Positions 16,717-26,377 of a stretch of 64,000 nucleotides of DNA are shown one piece after another. The notes below the pieces were generated by a model, which saw only the letters and a list, made by a program, of their open reading frames with translations, was not told the origin of the DNA and ran no database searches. Every line of letters starts with the position of its first letter. Positions within the stretch are counted from its first letter, which is position 1. The translations under genes and the position numbers were made by a program. This stretch comes from Parvularcula mediterranea (lineage in GTDB: Bacteria; Pseudomonadota; Alphaproteobacteria; Caulobacterales; Parvularculaceae): positions 1,001,288-1,065,287 of the forward strand of contig NZ_JABFCX010000003.1 of assembly GCF_013085255.1 (NCBI RefSeq), written 5' to 3'.

Positions 16717-17406
16717 ATGTCGACCATCACGCCGATTGCCCAGACCCCGACAAGCGTTGCCGATGAGACGCCGAGCCGCGCTTCGGTCGCCCGCTCTGCG
16801 CTGACGGACAATCTCGACACGTTCCTGACGCTGCTGACCAAGCAGCTCCAGAACCAGGACCCGCTGCAGCCGATGGACACGAACCAGTTCGTCGACCAGC
16901 TGACGCAGTTCTCCGAGCTTGAGCAGGGTGTCGAGCAGTCTGCGACCCTTGAGAAGATCGCGGCGAGCCTTGATTCCGACGACCGCCAGACGGACCTCAA
17001 CCTCCTTGGCACGGTCGTGGAAGCAGAGAATGAGCAGATCGCCCTTGGCGATACGCCGGCTCGCTTCGCCTTCGAGATCAATGCGCCTACGGATGATGCC
17101 GAGATGCGCATCTTCGATACCGCCGGCAATCTCGTGGCCAAGTTCGATGTCGAGGGTGATGTCGGCCGCTACGAAGCTGGCTGGGACGGCAGGACGCTTG
17201 ATGGCGGCCAGGCTGCGCCGGGTCTCTACCGTGCTCAGGTCGTCGCCAAAGGCGGTGAGCAGGAGCGCCTGGCGGGCCGTATTCTCTCTGGTGGCCTCGT
17301 TGAGGAAGTGCGCTTCGAGAATGGCGAGACGCGCCTTATTCTCCAGCAGGGCATGCAGATTTCGGCCGACGATGTCCGCCGGGTTGGGCTTCCCCGCGCC
17401 GCTTAA
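16717..17406 (+). CDS. flgD: Flagellar hook capping protein FlgD
   Basis: 229 residues. The N-terminal block FLTLLTKQLQNQDPLQPMDTN, split as FLTLLTKQLQNQDP then LQPMDTNQFVDQLTQFS, is the diagnostic FlgD region. The C-terminal half has the FlgD Ig-like/tudor fold with the FDTAGNLV and GLYRAQV strands. FlgD sits at the tip of the growing hook to allow FlgE assembly and then leaves. In an operon with fliK; followed by a hairpin-rich spacer. Confidence 0.95.
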   Translation: MSTITPIAQTPTSVADETPSRASVARSALTDNLDTFLTLLTKQLQNQDPLQPMDTNQFVDQLTQFSELEQGVEQSATLEKIAASLDSDDRQTDLNLLGTVVEAENEQIALGDTPARFAFEINAPTDDAEMRIFDTAGNLVAKFDVEGDVGRYEAGWDGRTLDGGQAAPGLYRAQVVAKGGEQERLAGRILSGGLVEEVRFENGETRLILQQGMQISADDVRRVGLPRAA

Positions 17407-17504
17407 GCGGTCCTTTCACGCATTCATACAATTGACGCAAAGCAGCTTTCCGCTGGCCGGGCTTTCTCAGCGCGGCTGCGGAGGCTAGCGCCAATAACCC
17501 CTTC

Positions 17505-17674
17505 GGGAACACCACGCTCCCTCTCCCCTCGAGCGTTCCCGATCGGTTCTGATCCGAGGGCCCTCTCCCCTCTTCGGCTTCGGTCGGCTGCCCCTCAGCC
17601 TTCCTGCCAGGCTCTCGGATTGCGGCCGGCGCTCCCTCTCCCCCCTGACACAGCGCCGGCCGCTCCATTTTCTT
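17505..17674. repeat. Hairpin-rich spacer with three CCCTCTCCCC copies
   Basis: The 10-mer CCCTCTCCCC occurs at 17519-17528, 17561-17570 and 17634-17643. The first sits in the loop of ACGCTC/GAGCGT and the third in the loop of a perfect 12-bp stem (17622-17633 with 17652-17663) followed by TCCATTTTCTT, which can terminate flgD transcription. The same 10-mer recurs at 46330, so this looks like a dispersed intergenic repeat family rather than a one-off. Confidence 0.6.
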
Positions 17675-17707
17675 GATGGTCCGGGCAATTTTTGAGACAG
17701 CGCAGCC

Positions 17708-20191
17708 ATGATGCGTCTCATCCTTCTGCTTCCGCTGCTTCTCGGTCTGGCCTGGGCTCAGACTTACTTGGAACCCGGGACCCCGGAGTTCAGGGCAGCG
17801 ATCGAAGCACGGGCTGCGCAGATCGCAGACATTCAGAGTGCGCTTGAGGATGAGAACCTCGCGAACGATCGGCTTCTCGAGCTTCGCGAAGAGGTCCGTG
17901 AGCTGCGGCTTGATGCAGCAGGTGCCGAGGAGCCGTTGGGCAGGCAGATCGAGATTGTCGAGAACGACCTCTCCCGCCTCGGCCCTGCACCGGGAGAAGG
18001 GCAACCCCCTGAAGCCGAAGATCTCGCAGCGCGGCGGGCGGACCTCACTGAGCGGCTGGTCCGGCTTCAGGCCTCACGGGCGGAGATTGAGCTGAACCTC
18101 GCGCGCTCCCTGCGGCTTGCCGAGGACATTGCTGACCGCAGGCGGGAAGCCTTCACAGGGCAGATCCTCGCCCGGGGCGCGTTCCTCTTTGACCCAAGCG
18201 TCTGGCGCGAAGCCGTCTCCACCTCTCTCGAGGGCGCAGGGGAAGCGCGCGACGTGGCCGAGCGCTGGCGCAGTGAGCTGCGGGAGAAGGGTCGCCTCAA
18301 CATTGCCTATGGCGCGATTGTCGGCGCGCTGGTGCTCGCGCTCCTTCTGATGATCCCGGCACGGCGCTTCCTCCAGCACATGATCTTTCGCCGGATCGAG
18401 GATCTCGAGCCGCTTCATTCGCGGCGGGTGATCCTTGCCGCGCTGAGGGCGCTCGCGCGGATCCTGCCCGGGGTCATTGGCGGGTTCCTCGTCCTTGAGG
18501 CCCTGTCTGTCGGCTCCGCCCTCCCCGGCGAAGCGCAGGCGCTGGCCACCTCGATCTGGGTCGGTTTCCTCATCCTTTTGATGACCGATGGTGCAGTCAC
18601 TGGCGTCTTCGCTCCGAAAAGCCCAGCATGGCGCGTGGCGCCGTTGCGCGATGACTCGGTGCTGATCGTCCGGGCGCTTGCCTTCTCGGCAGCGGCTGTG
18701 ATCGTGGCGGACCGTGTGCTGATGACGGGAGCGGAGGAGTTCGGGACGTCCGCTGCGCTCGATTTCGTCCGCGAGGCGATCACGGCCATAGCGCTTGGCG
18801 CGCTCCTCTTCACCCTCGCGCAGGAACGTCTCTGGGCGGGGCCTGAACGTGAAGACGAGCCTGAAGTCGAGCCGACCCTTGGGAAGGGCGAAGCACCGCC
18901 CGGTGCACCGGAGCGGCCAACCGTTGCTGCGGCAACACCGCTCAGCCCGGCAGCGACGCGGAAGATGTGGCCGAGGGCGCGCTTTATCGGGCGGCTTGTG
19001 GGGATCGCGGCGATCCTCGCGGTGATCCTGGGTTGGGTGAACCTTGGATATTATGCGACGACACGGAGCTTTTCGCTCCTGGCACTAACGGGTCTGGTCG
19101 CGGCGATCAGGGCGCTCCTCCGTGAGGGCGTGCGCCTCCTCGACCAGAAGTTCGGCAGCCGACCGCCCGAAGGCGAGGAGCATGATGAGAGCGACCGGGT
19201 GCTCTATTCGTGGATCGGGATCGCGATCGACATTATCGCGCTGGTCCTCTTCGTCCCGCCTGCGCTGCTCGTACTGGGCGCCGAGTGGGTGGATGTGCGC
19301 GGATGGATTGTCGACGCCTTTGTCGGATTCCAGATCGGCTCGGTACGGATCAGTTTTGCCAAGATCCTGAGCGCGATCGCGATGTTCCTCGTCCTCCTCT
19401 GGGTGACGAGGCTCGTGCAGAAGACCGCCGATACGCAGTTCTTCCCGCGGTCACGTATGGATCCGGGGGTGCAGAACTCGCTGCGCACCCTGATGGGCTA
19501 TATCGGCCTGATCATTGCGTTTGTCGTGTCGGTGGGGACCCTCGGGTTTGACCTTTCCAACCTTGCGATCATTGCAGGTGCGCTGTCGGTCGGCATTGGC
19601 TTTGGCCTGCAGTCCATCGTCAACAATTTCGTCAGCGGGCTGATCCTCCTCTTCGAAAGGCCGATCAAGGTCGGCGACTGGATCATTACCAATTCAGGCG
19701 AGGGGATCGTGAAGAAGATCTCGGTCCGCTCGACGGAGATCGAGACGTTCGACCGGTCGTCCGTGATCGTTCCGAACTCGGAGCTCATTTCGTCGGCGGT
19801 GACGAACTGGACCCATAAGGACAAGATGGGCCGTATGCTGATCCGCATCGGTGCCGCCTATGACAGTGATGCGCCGACCGTGATCAGGATCCTCGAGCGG
19901 GTGGCGCGGGAAAACCCTGACACGCTCTCGACCCCTGCGCCCATCGTGGTGTTCGAGGACTTTGGCGCATCGAGCCTCGACTTCTCGCTCAGGACCTACA
20001 TCCGCGACGTTGGCAGCAGTCTCCGGGTGCGGACGGCCTTGAGGCTCGCGATCCACAAGGCATTCCGCGAGGAGGGGATCGAAATCCCCTTCCCGCAACA
20101 GGACGTGCATCTGCGCGATGTGCCCGAAGGGTTCGGCGGGGCGAAGGCTGACGAGCCGAAGCCCGATCAGCCGCCTGAGCTTTCCGAGTAG
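17708..20191 (+). CDS. MscS-family mechanosensitive channel (DUF3772/large type)
   Basis: 827 residues. Signal peptide at the N-terminus (LLLPLLLGLAWAQ), then a periplasmic coiled-coil region of about 170 residues (many Glu/Arg/Leu heptads) as in DUF3772-containing MscS proteins, about 8-11 transmembrane helices, and the MscS pore helix with GALSVGIGFGLQSIVNNFVSG and the beta domain IKVGDWI...RSTEIETFDRSSVIVPNS. The C-terminus ends in an acidic/Pro tail. It opens on membrane tension to release osmolytes. Its last 25 bases overlap the 3' end of the convergent amidohydrolase gene. Confidence 0.9.
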   Translation: MMRLILLLPLLLGLAWAQTYLEPGTPEFRAAIEARAAQIADIQSALEDENLANDRLLELREEVRELRLDAAGAEEPLGRQIEIVENDLSRLGPAPGEGQPPEAEDLAARRADLTERLVRLQASRAEIELNLARSLRLAEDIADRRREAFTGQILARGAFLFDPSVWREAVSTSLEGAGEARDVAERWRSELREKGRLNIAYGAIVGALVLALLLMIPARRFLQHMIFRRIEDLEPLHSRRVILAALRALARILPGVIGGFLVLEALSVGSALPGEAQALATSIWVGFLILLMTDGAVTGVFAPKSPAWRVAPLRDDSVLIVRALAFSAAAVIVADRVLMTGAEEFGTSAALDFVREAITAIALGALLFTLAQERLWAGPEREDEPEVEPTLGKGEAPPGAPERPTVAAATPLSPAATRKMWPRARFIGRLVGIAAILAVILGWVNLGYYATTRSFSLLALTGLVAAIRALLREGVRLLDQKFGSRPPEGEEHDESDRVLYSWIGIAIDIIALVLFVPPALLVLGAEWVDVRGWIVDAFVGFQIGSVRISFAKILSAIAMFLVLLWVTRLVQKTADTQFFPRSRMDPGVQNSLRTLMGYIGLIIAFVVSVGTLGFDLSNLAIIAGALSVGIGFGLQSIVNNFVSGLILLFERPIKVGDWIITNSGEGIVKKISVRSTEIETFDRSSVIVPNSELISSAVTNWTHKDKMGRMLIRIGAAYDSDAPTVIRILERVARENPDTLSTPAPIVVFEDFGASSLDFSLRTYIRDVGSSLRVRTALRLAIHKAFREEGIEIPFPQQDVHLRDVPEGFGGAKADEPKPDQPPELSE

Positions 20192-21741
20192 GAGGCGGCG
20201 ACCCGGTCGCGTGCTTCCTTCAGCATGCGTTCGATGTCCTTGCGACCGTAGACCATTCCGCCTGCGATGACGTAGTCGGGCTCCTTCAGGATCGAGAGGT
20301 CCTTGGTGGGGTCGCCCTTGACGATGATCAGGTCGGCCCTCGTGCCCGGCTTGACCCGGCCGAAGGTGTCGTCCTTGCCGAGGAAATCGGCAGCGCCCGC
20401 GGTGGCGATCTTCAGGACCTCCGCACGCGGAATGCCTGCATCGGCGAAGGCCTGGAGCTCGTCATGGATCGAGAAGCCTTGCACGACGAAGGGGTTCGGC
20501 GTGTCGGTGCCGATAAGGAGCCCTGCGTCAGCGTCATAGAGCGCCTTGATGAAGCGAAGCTGCTTCTGCCGCGCCTCGGAGACGAGGCTTTGCGAAAGGC
20601 TCGGGAGCGCGCGGCTGGCCGAGTCCGACCACCAGCTCTTGATGCCTTTGGGAACGTATTTGCCCTGCTCGGAAGCGAAATATCCGTCCGCATCCAGCAT
20701 ATATCGGTAGCGGCCGAGGACCACCGCGAGGGTGGCTGAGCTCGTCACGCCGTTCTCGGCAAAGGATTGCGCCAGCGGTGCCATCTTCGCGTCATCGGCC
20801 GCACCCCAACGGAAGAGGCGACCCTTGTTCGCTTCGAGGTCGAAACCATCAGGGAGGAGCGAGACGTTCACCCCGTCGAGATGCTCGATGCTGTCGACCT
20901 GAAGGGCGACGACGTCCTCGAGGGTCAGCGAGCCCGGGACGTGGGTGTAGACCTGCATCTCCTGCGCTTTGGCTTCGGCGACGCCTGCGCGGTAGCTCTC
21001 GGCGGAGAGGGTTTCGTAGAGCTTCACAGCTTCGTAGCCGGAAGCCTTCTGGGCACGGACGGCACCGCGCATCTCGTCCGGGTTGAGGACCGAAAGTGAG
21101 CCCTCGCCCCAGATGGGATCAGGCCCATCGGTGAGGGGGCCAGGTGAGAAGATCCGTGGACCGATATAGTCGCCATCCTCTGCGCCGCGGTCGAGGCTGA
21201 TCGTCTGGTTGGTGCCCCAGAGGTTCCTGACGGTCGTGACACCATTGGCGATGAAGAGGGGGCCTTCATTCTCGGAATAGTGGTGGACGTGCATGTCGGC
21301 GAGACCGGGCATGACGGTCAGGCCCTTGGCCTTCAGGCGCTCTGCGCCCTTCGGGATTTCGATGTCCCGGCCCACGGCGACGATCTTGCCGTCGTCGATG
21401 AGGATGGTGCCGCCCTCGATAATGCTGCCTGCCATCGTCAGGATGCGCCCGCCCGTAATGGCGAGATCGGCCTCGGTGACGGCTGGGGTAGGATCGGTGA
21501 GGGCCGTCTGGACAGGCTTGGCCTCAGGCTCTTCGAGGTCCTCGACGGCATCCTCGAGGTCGGAGAGGTCGCCTACGTCCTCGGCCTCTTCAGTCTTGTC
21601 TTTTTTGGGCTTTTTCGTTCCGTCGCGCTTGAGGTGCTCAGGCACCGGCTCGGCCGAGGGGCCAATGTGCCACGTTACGTCACTGCATGCGCTGAGCACC
21701 AATGCGCTCGCGGTCAGGCCAAGAAGGATTTCCTTCCTCAT
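20167..21741 (-). CDS. Amidohydrolase-family lipoprotein
   Basis: About 524 residues from MRKEILLGL; an ATG 15 bases upstream is also possible. The leader ends LVLSACSD, a lipobox. A low-complexity acidic/Lys linker (about 30-90) follows. The catalytic domain has GLADMHVHHYS (metal-binding HxH), YTHVPG, SIEHLDG, GTDTPNP and the C-terminal composite strand RADLIIVKGDP, matching imidazolonepropionase-like amidohydrolases. The carbamylated-Lys position is not obvious. Likely a secreted, membrane-anchored metal-dependent hydrolase of unknown substrate. Nothing links it functionally to the flagellar genes around it. Confidence 0.85.
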   Translation of the reverse strand: MRKEILLGLTASALVLSACSDVTWHIGPSAEPVPEHLKRDGTKKPKKDKTEEAEDVGDLSDLEDAVEDLEEPEAKPVQTALTDPTPAVTEADLAITGGRILTMAGSIIEGGTILIDDGKIVAVGRDIEIPKGAERLKAKGLTVMPGLADMHVHHYSENEGPLFIANGVTTVRNLWGTNQTISLDRGAEDGDYIGPRIFSPGPLTDGPDPIWGEGSLSVLNPDEMRGAVRAQKASGYEAVKLYETLSAESYRAGVAEAKAQEMQVYTHVPGSLTLEDVVALQVDSIEHLDGVNVSLLPDGFDLEANKGRLFRWGAADDAKMAPLAQSFAENGVTSSATLAVVLGRYRYMLDADGYFASEQGKYVPKGIKSWWSDSASRALPSLSQSLVSEARQKQLRFIKALYDADAGLLIGTDTPNPFVVQGFSIHDELQAFADAGIPRAEVLKIATAGAADFLGKDDTFGRVKPGTRADLIIVKGDPTKDLSILKEPDYVIAGGMVYGRKDIERMLKEARDRVAASYSESSGG

Positions 21742-21814
21742 CGCCAGTTCTCCCATACCCGCCTCTATGGTCCCACGCAGCGGGTGCGCGGGCAAGGGGT
21801 GCAGGGTTAACGGC

Positions 21815-22897
21815 CTAGAGGGTCAGGCTGCGTTTGCCGGTGGAGTAGACGTAATTGATGACCTCGGCGACGGCCTTGAAGAACTGCGGCGGGATCGGCT
21901 GGCCTTCTTCGATGCCTGCATGGAGGGCGCGGGCGAGGGGCGGGTTCTCGACCACGGGGACATTATGCTCCCGGGCCTTGTCGCGCATCTTGAGGGCGAT
22001 GAGGTTGCGGCCCTTGGCGATACAGATCGGGGCGTCGCTCTCCTCAGGCACATAGCGCAGGGCGACCGCGTAGTGGGTCGGGTTCATGACGAGGACCGTG
22101 GCGTTCGGGACCTGGTTCATGGAGTCCTGGCGCGCCTTGTTGCGGCGGATCTCGCTCATGCGCTGCTTGACCTGCGGGTCGCCTTCGGTCTGCTTGAACT
22201 CGTCCTTGACCTCCTGCTTGGTCATGCGTTGCTTCTTCTTGTACTCCATGTTCTTCCAGATGACGTCGATGGCAGCGATCAGCACCATGACGATCAGGAC
22301 GGCGGAGAGAAGCTTGATGACCATGCCCTGCATGCGGCGGGGGATCTCGTTGAGGTCGTAGGTCGCCATCGCGGTGAAGTTCTCAAGCTCGTTCACGGTG
22401 AAGAGCGCGACGACGCCGGTGACGACGGCCACTTTCGCGAGGTTCTTGCCAAGCTCGACGAGGCTGTCCTGGCTGAAGATCCGCTTGAGGCCCTTCATTG
22501 GGTTGAGGCGCTCGGCCTTGGGCTTGATGCGGTCGGTAGCGAAGACGAGAGCGTTCTGGCCGAAGGCTGCGAGGAGCGCGGCTCCCGCAAAGGCGAGGAA
22601 CAGCGGCGACATGGCCGCGAAGATCTTGAAGAAGAGATCGCCGAGCGCAGCCGTCACGTCATAGGTGTTGTCCTGCACGCGAATGTCGTGAACGGACGTC
22701 ACGAATGGTCTGGAGGCGGAGGAAATTTGCCTGACCAGCGGCGGGCCCGCAAAGGCGATCAAGAGGATCGAGGCGACCATCGACCCAAGGACAGCGACTT
22801 CTTTCGATACGGGAACGTCGCCTTTCTTTCGGGCGTCGGCCAGTTTCTTTGGGGAGGGTTCTTCTGTCTTCTGACTTTCGTCCGGCTGCTCGCTCAT
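21815..22897 (-). CDS. flhB: Flagellar export switch protein FlhB
   Basis: 360 residues. The N-terminus EKTEEPSPKKLADARKKGDVPVSKE, split as EPSPKKLADARKKGDVP then the first TM, is diagnostic. Four transmembrane helices follow, then the cytoplasmic domain with the autocleavage site NPTH in NPTHYAVALRY. Cleavage there helps change substrate class together with FliK. It is last of four leftward genes flhA, formyltransferase, fliR, flhB; the gap to fliR is 9 bp. Confidence 0.97.
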   Translation of the reverse strand: MSEQPDESQKTEEPSPKKLADARKKGDVPVSKEVAVLGSMVASILLIAFAGPPLVRQISSASRPFVTSVHDIRVQDNTYDVTAALGDLFFKIFAAMSPLFLAFAGAALLAAFGQNALVFATDRIKPKAERLNPMKGLKRIFSQDSLVELGKNLAKVAVVTGVVALFTVNELENFTAMATYDLNEIPRRMQGMVIKLLSAVLIVMVLIAAIDVIWKNMEYKKKQRMTKQEVKDEFKQTEGDPQVKQRMSEIRRNKARQDSMNQVPNATVLVMNPTHYAVALRYVPEESDAPICIAKGRNLIALKMRDKAREHNVPVVENPPLARALHAGIEEGQPIPPQFFKAVAEVINYVYSTGKRSLTL

Positions 22898-22906
22898 GGC
22901 GCCCCC

Positions 22907-23671
22907 TTATGAGAACGGCGCCAGGAGCCAGCTTGAAAAAGCGGCCCTGAAAGCGGCGAGGATCGGGCCGATCGCGAAGGCGAGGACATACATGCCCCCT
23001 AAGATCGAGATCGGCATGGCGACAAAGTAAAGCGGCAGCGACTGGAGCATGCGGTTGGTGAGACCGACGCCTAAGTTGAAGATGACGGACAGGAGGATGA
23101 AAGGCGCCGCCATCTGGATCCCGAGGGCGAAGACGCCCGCGAAGACCTTGACCAGCGCATCGGCCGCGTCCGCCATGTTCGGGAAGCCGCCGAGCGGGAT
23201 GACATTGTAGCTGAACGCCATCGCGTCGATCATCAGATAGTGGAGCCCACTGACGAAGGTGAAGAGGATCGCTCCGACCACGAACCACGCGCCGAGGATC
23301 GAGCTGGCTTCCATGAGTTGCGCGCCTGATGCGAAGATGTTCGAGAGGGAGGTGAGCTGGGAAGTCAGCTGGCCTGCGATCTGGGGCGCTGCGAGGAAGA
23401 GGCGCATGGCCGTGCCGAAGATGAGGCCTGAGGCGATCTCGGAGGTCATGGCCATGATGACGTCATCGAACCCGGCCATCTCGGGCAGGCGCCAGCGGAC
23501 GGCAACGGAAACGATGAGGGAGAAGCCGAAGGCGATGCCGAGGCGGACGTTCATCGGCACGTAGCTCTCGCCAACGCCAGGCATCAGCATACAGATCGTC
23601 CCGACCCGCGCGAAGGTGAGCAGGAGCACTGTCAATTGGTCTGCCGCACCGCCGAGCGGGATCTCAACCAT
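22907..23671 (-). CDS. fliR: Flagellar export gate protein FliR
   Basis: 254 residues, wholly membrane. Typical FliR features: FARVGTICMLMPGVGE in the first helices, GLIFGTAMRLFLAAPQIAGQL in the middle, and NLGVGLTNRMLQSLP in the cytoplasmic loop between the last helices. It forms the export gate with FliP and FliQ. Its start overlaps the end of the formyltransferase gene by 8 bp, tying the latter to flagellar expression. fliP is not in the window. Confidence 0.95.
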   Translation of the reverse strand: MVEIPLGGAADQLTVLLLTFARVGTICMLMPGVGESYVPMNVRLGIAFGFSLIVSVAVRWRLPEMAGFDDVIMAMTSEIASGLIFGTAMRLFLAAPQIAGQLTSQLTSLSNIFASGAQLMEASSILGAWFVVGAILFTFVSGLHYLMIDAMAFSYNVIPLGGFPNMADAADALVKVFAGVFALGIQMAAPFILLSVIFNLGVGLTNRMLQSLPLYFVAMPISILGGMYVLAFAIGPILAAFRAAFSSWLLAPFS

Positions 23672-24314
23672 GGCTGCTGGTCGCTCTCTTCTCCAAATCG
23701 AGGAGGGGGCCGCATGCCCTGATCAGCCGCGCCCTGTCCTGGGGAGTGAGATAATCAACCGCGGTCATCAAATTCTTAAGGCGCCTCTTCGTGCAGTGGT
23801 TGTCCGTCCACTGCTCCCGCATAGCGTGCGGCATGGGTCCGTCGGTCTTCACGCAATGGTGGATGACGTGATCGACCAAGGCGACTGATCGTGCGTAGAC
23901 CTCGTTTCCGTAAGAGACGATTTCCGCGTCGCTGGGCAGGGCGAAGCGGTCGACCATGATGATCGGGCCGTCATCGACCTTGGCGGTCATCTCATGGACC
24001 GTGACGCCGAACTCCTTCGCCTCGTTGAATATGGCGAAGCTGAGGCCGTGAGCGCCCGGGAACTCCGGCGGTCCGGGATGGACATTAATGGGGCGCGGGC
24101 GAAGCCTCTCCAGGATCGTTTTGGGAACGATCTGGTCGGTGAGGAAGCTGATGACCCGGGTCCTGTGCCCGCCTGAGCGCGTGACGAAGTCGAGCGCCGC
24201 CACCGTCGAGCACCAGACGGTTTCGAGGTTCGGATCGAGCCTTGCGACATGTCCTCGGAAGGCCTCTCCCTCGGCTTCGCCGCAGAGGAAGATCAGCCTG
24301 CGTTCGAAGCTCAT
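23664..24314 (-). CDS. Formyltransferase-fold protein within the flagellar export operon
   Basis: 216 residues, shorter than methionyl-tRNA formyltransferase (about 310) and lacking its C-terminal tRNA-binding domain. The formyl-transfer triad is intact: N77 and H79 in RPINVHPGPPEFPGAHG and D114/D115 in VDDGPII, each in family order. It overlaps flhA by 4 bp (ATGA) and fliR by 8 bp, so it is made with the export apparatus. Acceptor unknown: sugar-nucleotide N-formylation, as in surface-glycan enzymes, or modification of a flagellar component are both possible. It is not the housekeeping fmt. Confidence 0.8.
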   Translation of the reverse strand: MSFERRLIFLCGEAEGEAFRGHVARLDPNLETVWCSTVAALDFVTRSGGHRTRVISFLTDQIVPKTILERLRPRPINVHPGPPEFPGAHGLSFAIFNEAKEFGVTVHEMTAKVDDGPIIMVDRFALPSDAEIVSYGNEVYARSVALVDHVIHHCVKTDGPMPHAMREQWTDNHCTKRRLKNLMTAVDYLTPQDRARLIRACGPLLDLEKRATSSHG

Positions 24315-26377
24315 CCAATCTGGTCCACGGTTTTGATGGCGACGGAGCTGTGAAGCTCATTGTGCGAAATGATCGGCACGTGCGGTGCTGCGCGCTCGAG
24401 CAGTGAACGGACGAACGGTCTTGCATCGGCGGAGGTGAGGATGACGGGCATGGCCTCGGCGTCCTTGTACTTCGCAAGAAGCGTCCGGGCGGCCGTGATG
24501 AACTCCTGAACCTGCGCAGGCTGCATGGCGAAGATGCGCTCGCCGCCCTCGCCCTGCTGGAGGCTTTCGATGAAGGCGCGTTCCCAGCGGCCCGAAAGGG
24601 CGATGACGGCGACGAAGCCATCGTCGCCCTGAACGCTCGTCGAGATCTGCTTGGCGAGGCGCTGGCGCACGGCCTCGCCGATGGTCGCCGGGTTGCGGGT
24701 CCAGCCGGTGGCTTCGGCCACGGCTTCGAGGATCGCTGGCAGGTTCCTGATCGAGACACGCTCGGCGAGGAGGGTCTGGAGGACCCGCTGGAGTGCGATC
24801 TGGCTCAGCTGCGCCGGGACGATGTCCGAGAGGAGCTTGCGATATTCCGGGTCCAGTGTTTCGATGAGCTTCTGCATCGCCGAATAGGTGAGAAGGCTCG
24901 GCAGGTGGTCCTTGATCGTCTCCGAGAGGTGGGTGATCAGCACACTGTCAGCAGAGACCACCGTGTAGCCCTTGCCTTCAGCTTCTTCGGCAGAAGCCTC
25001 GCCAACCCAGCGGGCGGGCATGTCGAAGCTCGGGTCGCGGGTCGGCTCGCCGGGCATGTCCACATCGCCGCCCGCGGGGTCGATGGCCATGACACAGCCG
25101 GGGCGCACGATGCCTTTCGAGACTTCCACGTCCTGTACGGAAATTCTGTACTCGTCAGGCGGGACGTAGAGATTGTCCTTGATCCTGACCGGGGGTAGCA
25201 GGAAGCCGAACTCTGAGGCAAAGCGGCGGCGCAGGCTCTTGACCTTGTTGGGCAATCCGCGCTCGGGGTTCGAGATCATGGTGAGGAGGCGGCTGCCAAC
25301 TTCGAGCTGCAGGTCCTCGATCTTGAGGCTCTCCTCCGCCGGGATCTCCTTCGGCGCGACGGTGGTTTCCTGCTGGGCCGCGACGAGGGCTGCGGCCTCT
25401 TTCTTCCGGTTGGGCAAGACCACCCCGGCTATCGCGATGAAGGCGGCTATCCCGAAGAACGGAAGGAAAGGCAGGCCCGGGACGAGGCCCATGACGGCCA
25501 TCATGCCGGAGACCATCAGGAGCGCCTTGGGATACTCGCCCAGCTGCGCCATCACCGCCTTGTCGGTGGAGCCGACGTTCCGGCCCTTGGTGACGAGGAG
25601 GCCGGCGGCGAGAGAGATGACGAGGGCCGGGATCTGCGAGGCGAGGCCGTCGCCGATCGTCAGTGTGGTGTAGGAACTCGCCGCATCGCCCATCGTGATG
25701 CCCATCTGGGCCGTGCCCACGATGATGCCGCCGATGATGTTGATGAAGACGATGATCATGCCCGCAATGGCGTCACCGCGGACGAACTTCGAAGCACCGT
25801 CCATGGCGCCGAAGAAGGCGCTTTCGTCTTCGAGTTCCTTGCGCCGGTTGCGCGCCTCGACATCGTCGATGAGGCCTGCGGAAAGGTCGGCGTCGATGGC
25901 CATCTGCTTGCCGGGGATCGCATCGAGGGTGAAGCGCGCGCCGACCTCTGCGATCCTTGTCGCACCCTTGGTGATGACGACGAAGTTGATGATCACGAGG
26001 ATCGCGAAGACGATCAGGCCGATGACGTAATTGCCGCCGATCATCAGCTGGCTGAAGCCGTAGATGACGCCGCCGGCCGCATCGGTGCCCTGGTGCCCGT
26101 TGGAGAGAATGAGCCGCGTCGAGGCGATGTTGAGGGCCAGCCTCAAGATCGTCGCGATCAGCAGGACCGTCGGAAAGGAGCTGAAATCAAGCGGCTTCTC
26201 GATCCACAGGGCGACCATCAGGATCAGGATCGAGAAGGCGAGGGAGAAGGTGAGCCCCATATCGAGGGCCCAGGCTGGCAACGGCGCGAAGAGCACCACC
26301 AGGATGCCGATCACCCCGAGCGCGAAGACCACGTCACGGTTATTGTCATTGCCGATCAGGCGAAGCGCTGCGTCCAC
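24311..26377 (-). CDS. flhA: Flagellar export protein FlhA
   Basis: 688 residues from GTG. Eight N-terminal transmembrane helices with the FHIPEP-family loop, including GATRIAEVGARFTLDAIPGKQMAIDADLSAG, here cited by its parts RFTLDAIPGKQMAIDAD; then the cytoplasmic domains with FGFLLPPVRIKDN and QPAQVQEFITAARTLLAKY. FlhA forms the nonameric ring that receives export chaperones. First gene of the flhA-formyltransferase-fliR-flhB run. The start follows CTGGACGAGAAC; no TTAA box was found upstream. Confidence 0.97.
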   Translation of the reverse strand: MDAALRLIGNDNNRDVVFALGVIGILVVLFAPLPAWALDMGLTFSLAFSILILMVALWIEKPLDFSSFPTVLLIATILRLALNIASTRLILSNGHQGTDAAGGVIYGFSQLMIGGNYVIGLIVFAILVIINFVVITKGATRIAEVGARFTLDAIPGKQMAIDADLSAGLIDDVEARNRRKELEDESAFFGAMDGASKFVRGDAIAGMIIVFINIIGGIIVGTAQMGITMGDAASSYTTLTIGDGLASQIPALVISLAAGLLVTKGRNVGSTDKAVMAQLGEYPKALLMVSGMMAVMGLVPGLPFLPFFGIAAFIAIAGVVLPNRKKEAAALVAAQQETTVAPKEIPAEESLKIEDLQLEVGSRLLTMISNPERGLPNKVKSLRRRFASEFGFLLPPVRIKDNLYVPPDEYRISVQDVEVSKGIVRPGCVMAIDPAGGDVDMPGEPTRDPSFDMPARWVGEASAEEAEGKGYTVVSADSVLITHLSETIKDHLPSLLTYSAMQKLIETLDPEYRKLLSDIVPAQLSQIALQRVLQTLLAERVSIRNLPAILEAVAEATGWTRNPATIGEAVRQRLAKQISTSVQGDDGFVAVIALSGRWERAFIESLQQGEGGERIFAMQPAQVQEFITAARTLLAKYKDAEAMPVILTSADARPFVRSLLERAAPHVPIISHNELHSSVAIKTVDQIG

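Noticed and set aside
21293-22912. 539-residue plus-strand ORF
   Set aside because: Antisense of flhB and the amidohydrolase leader; its composition is a mirror of those genes.
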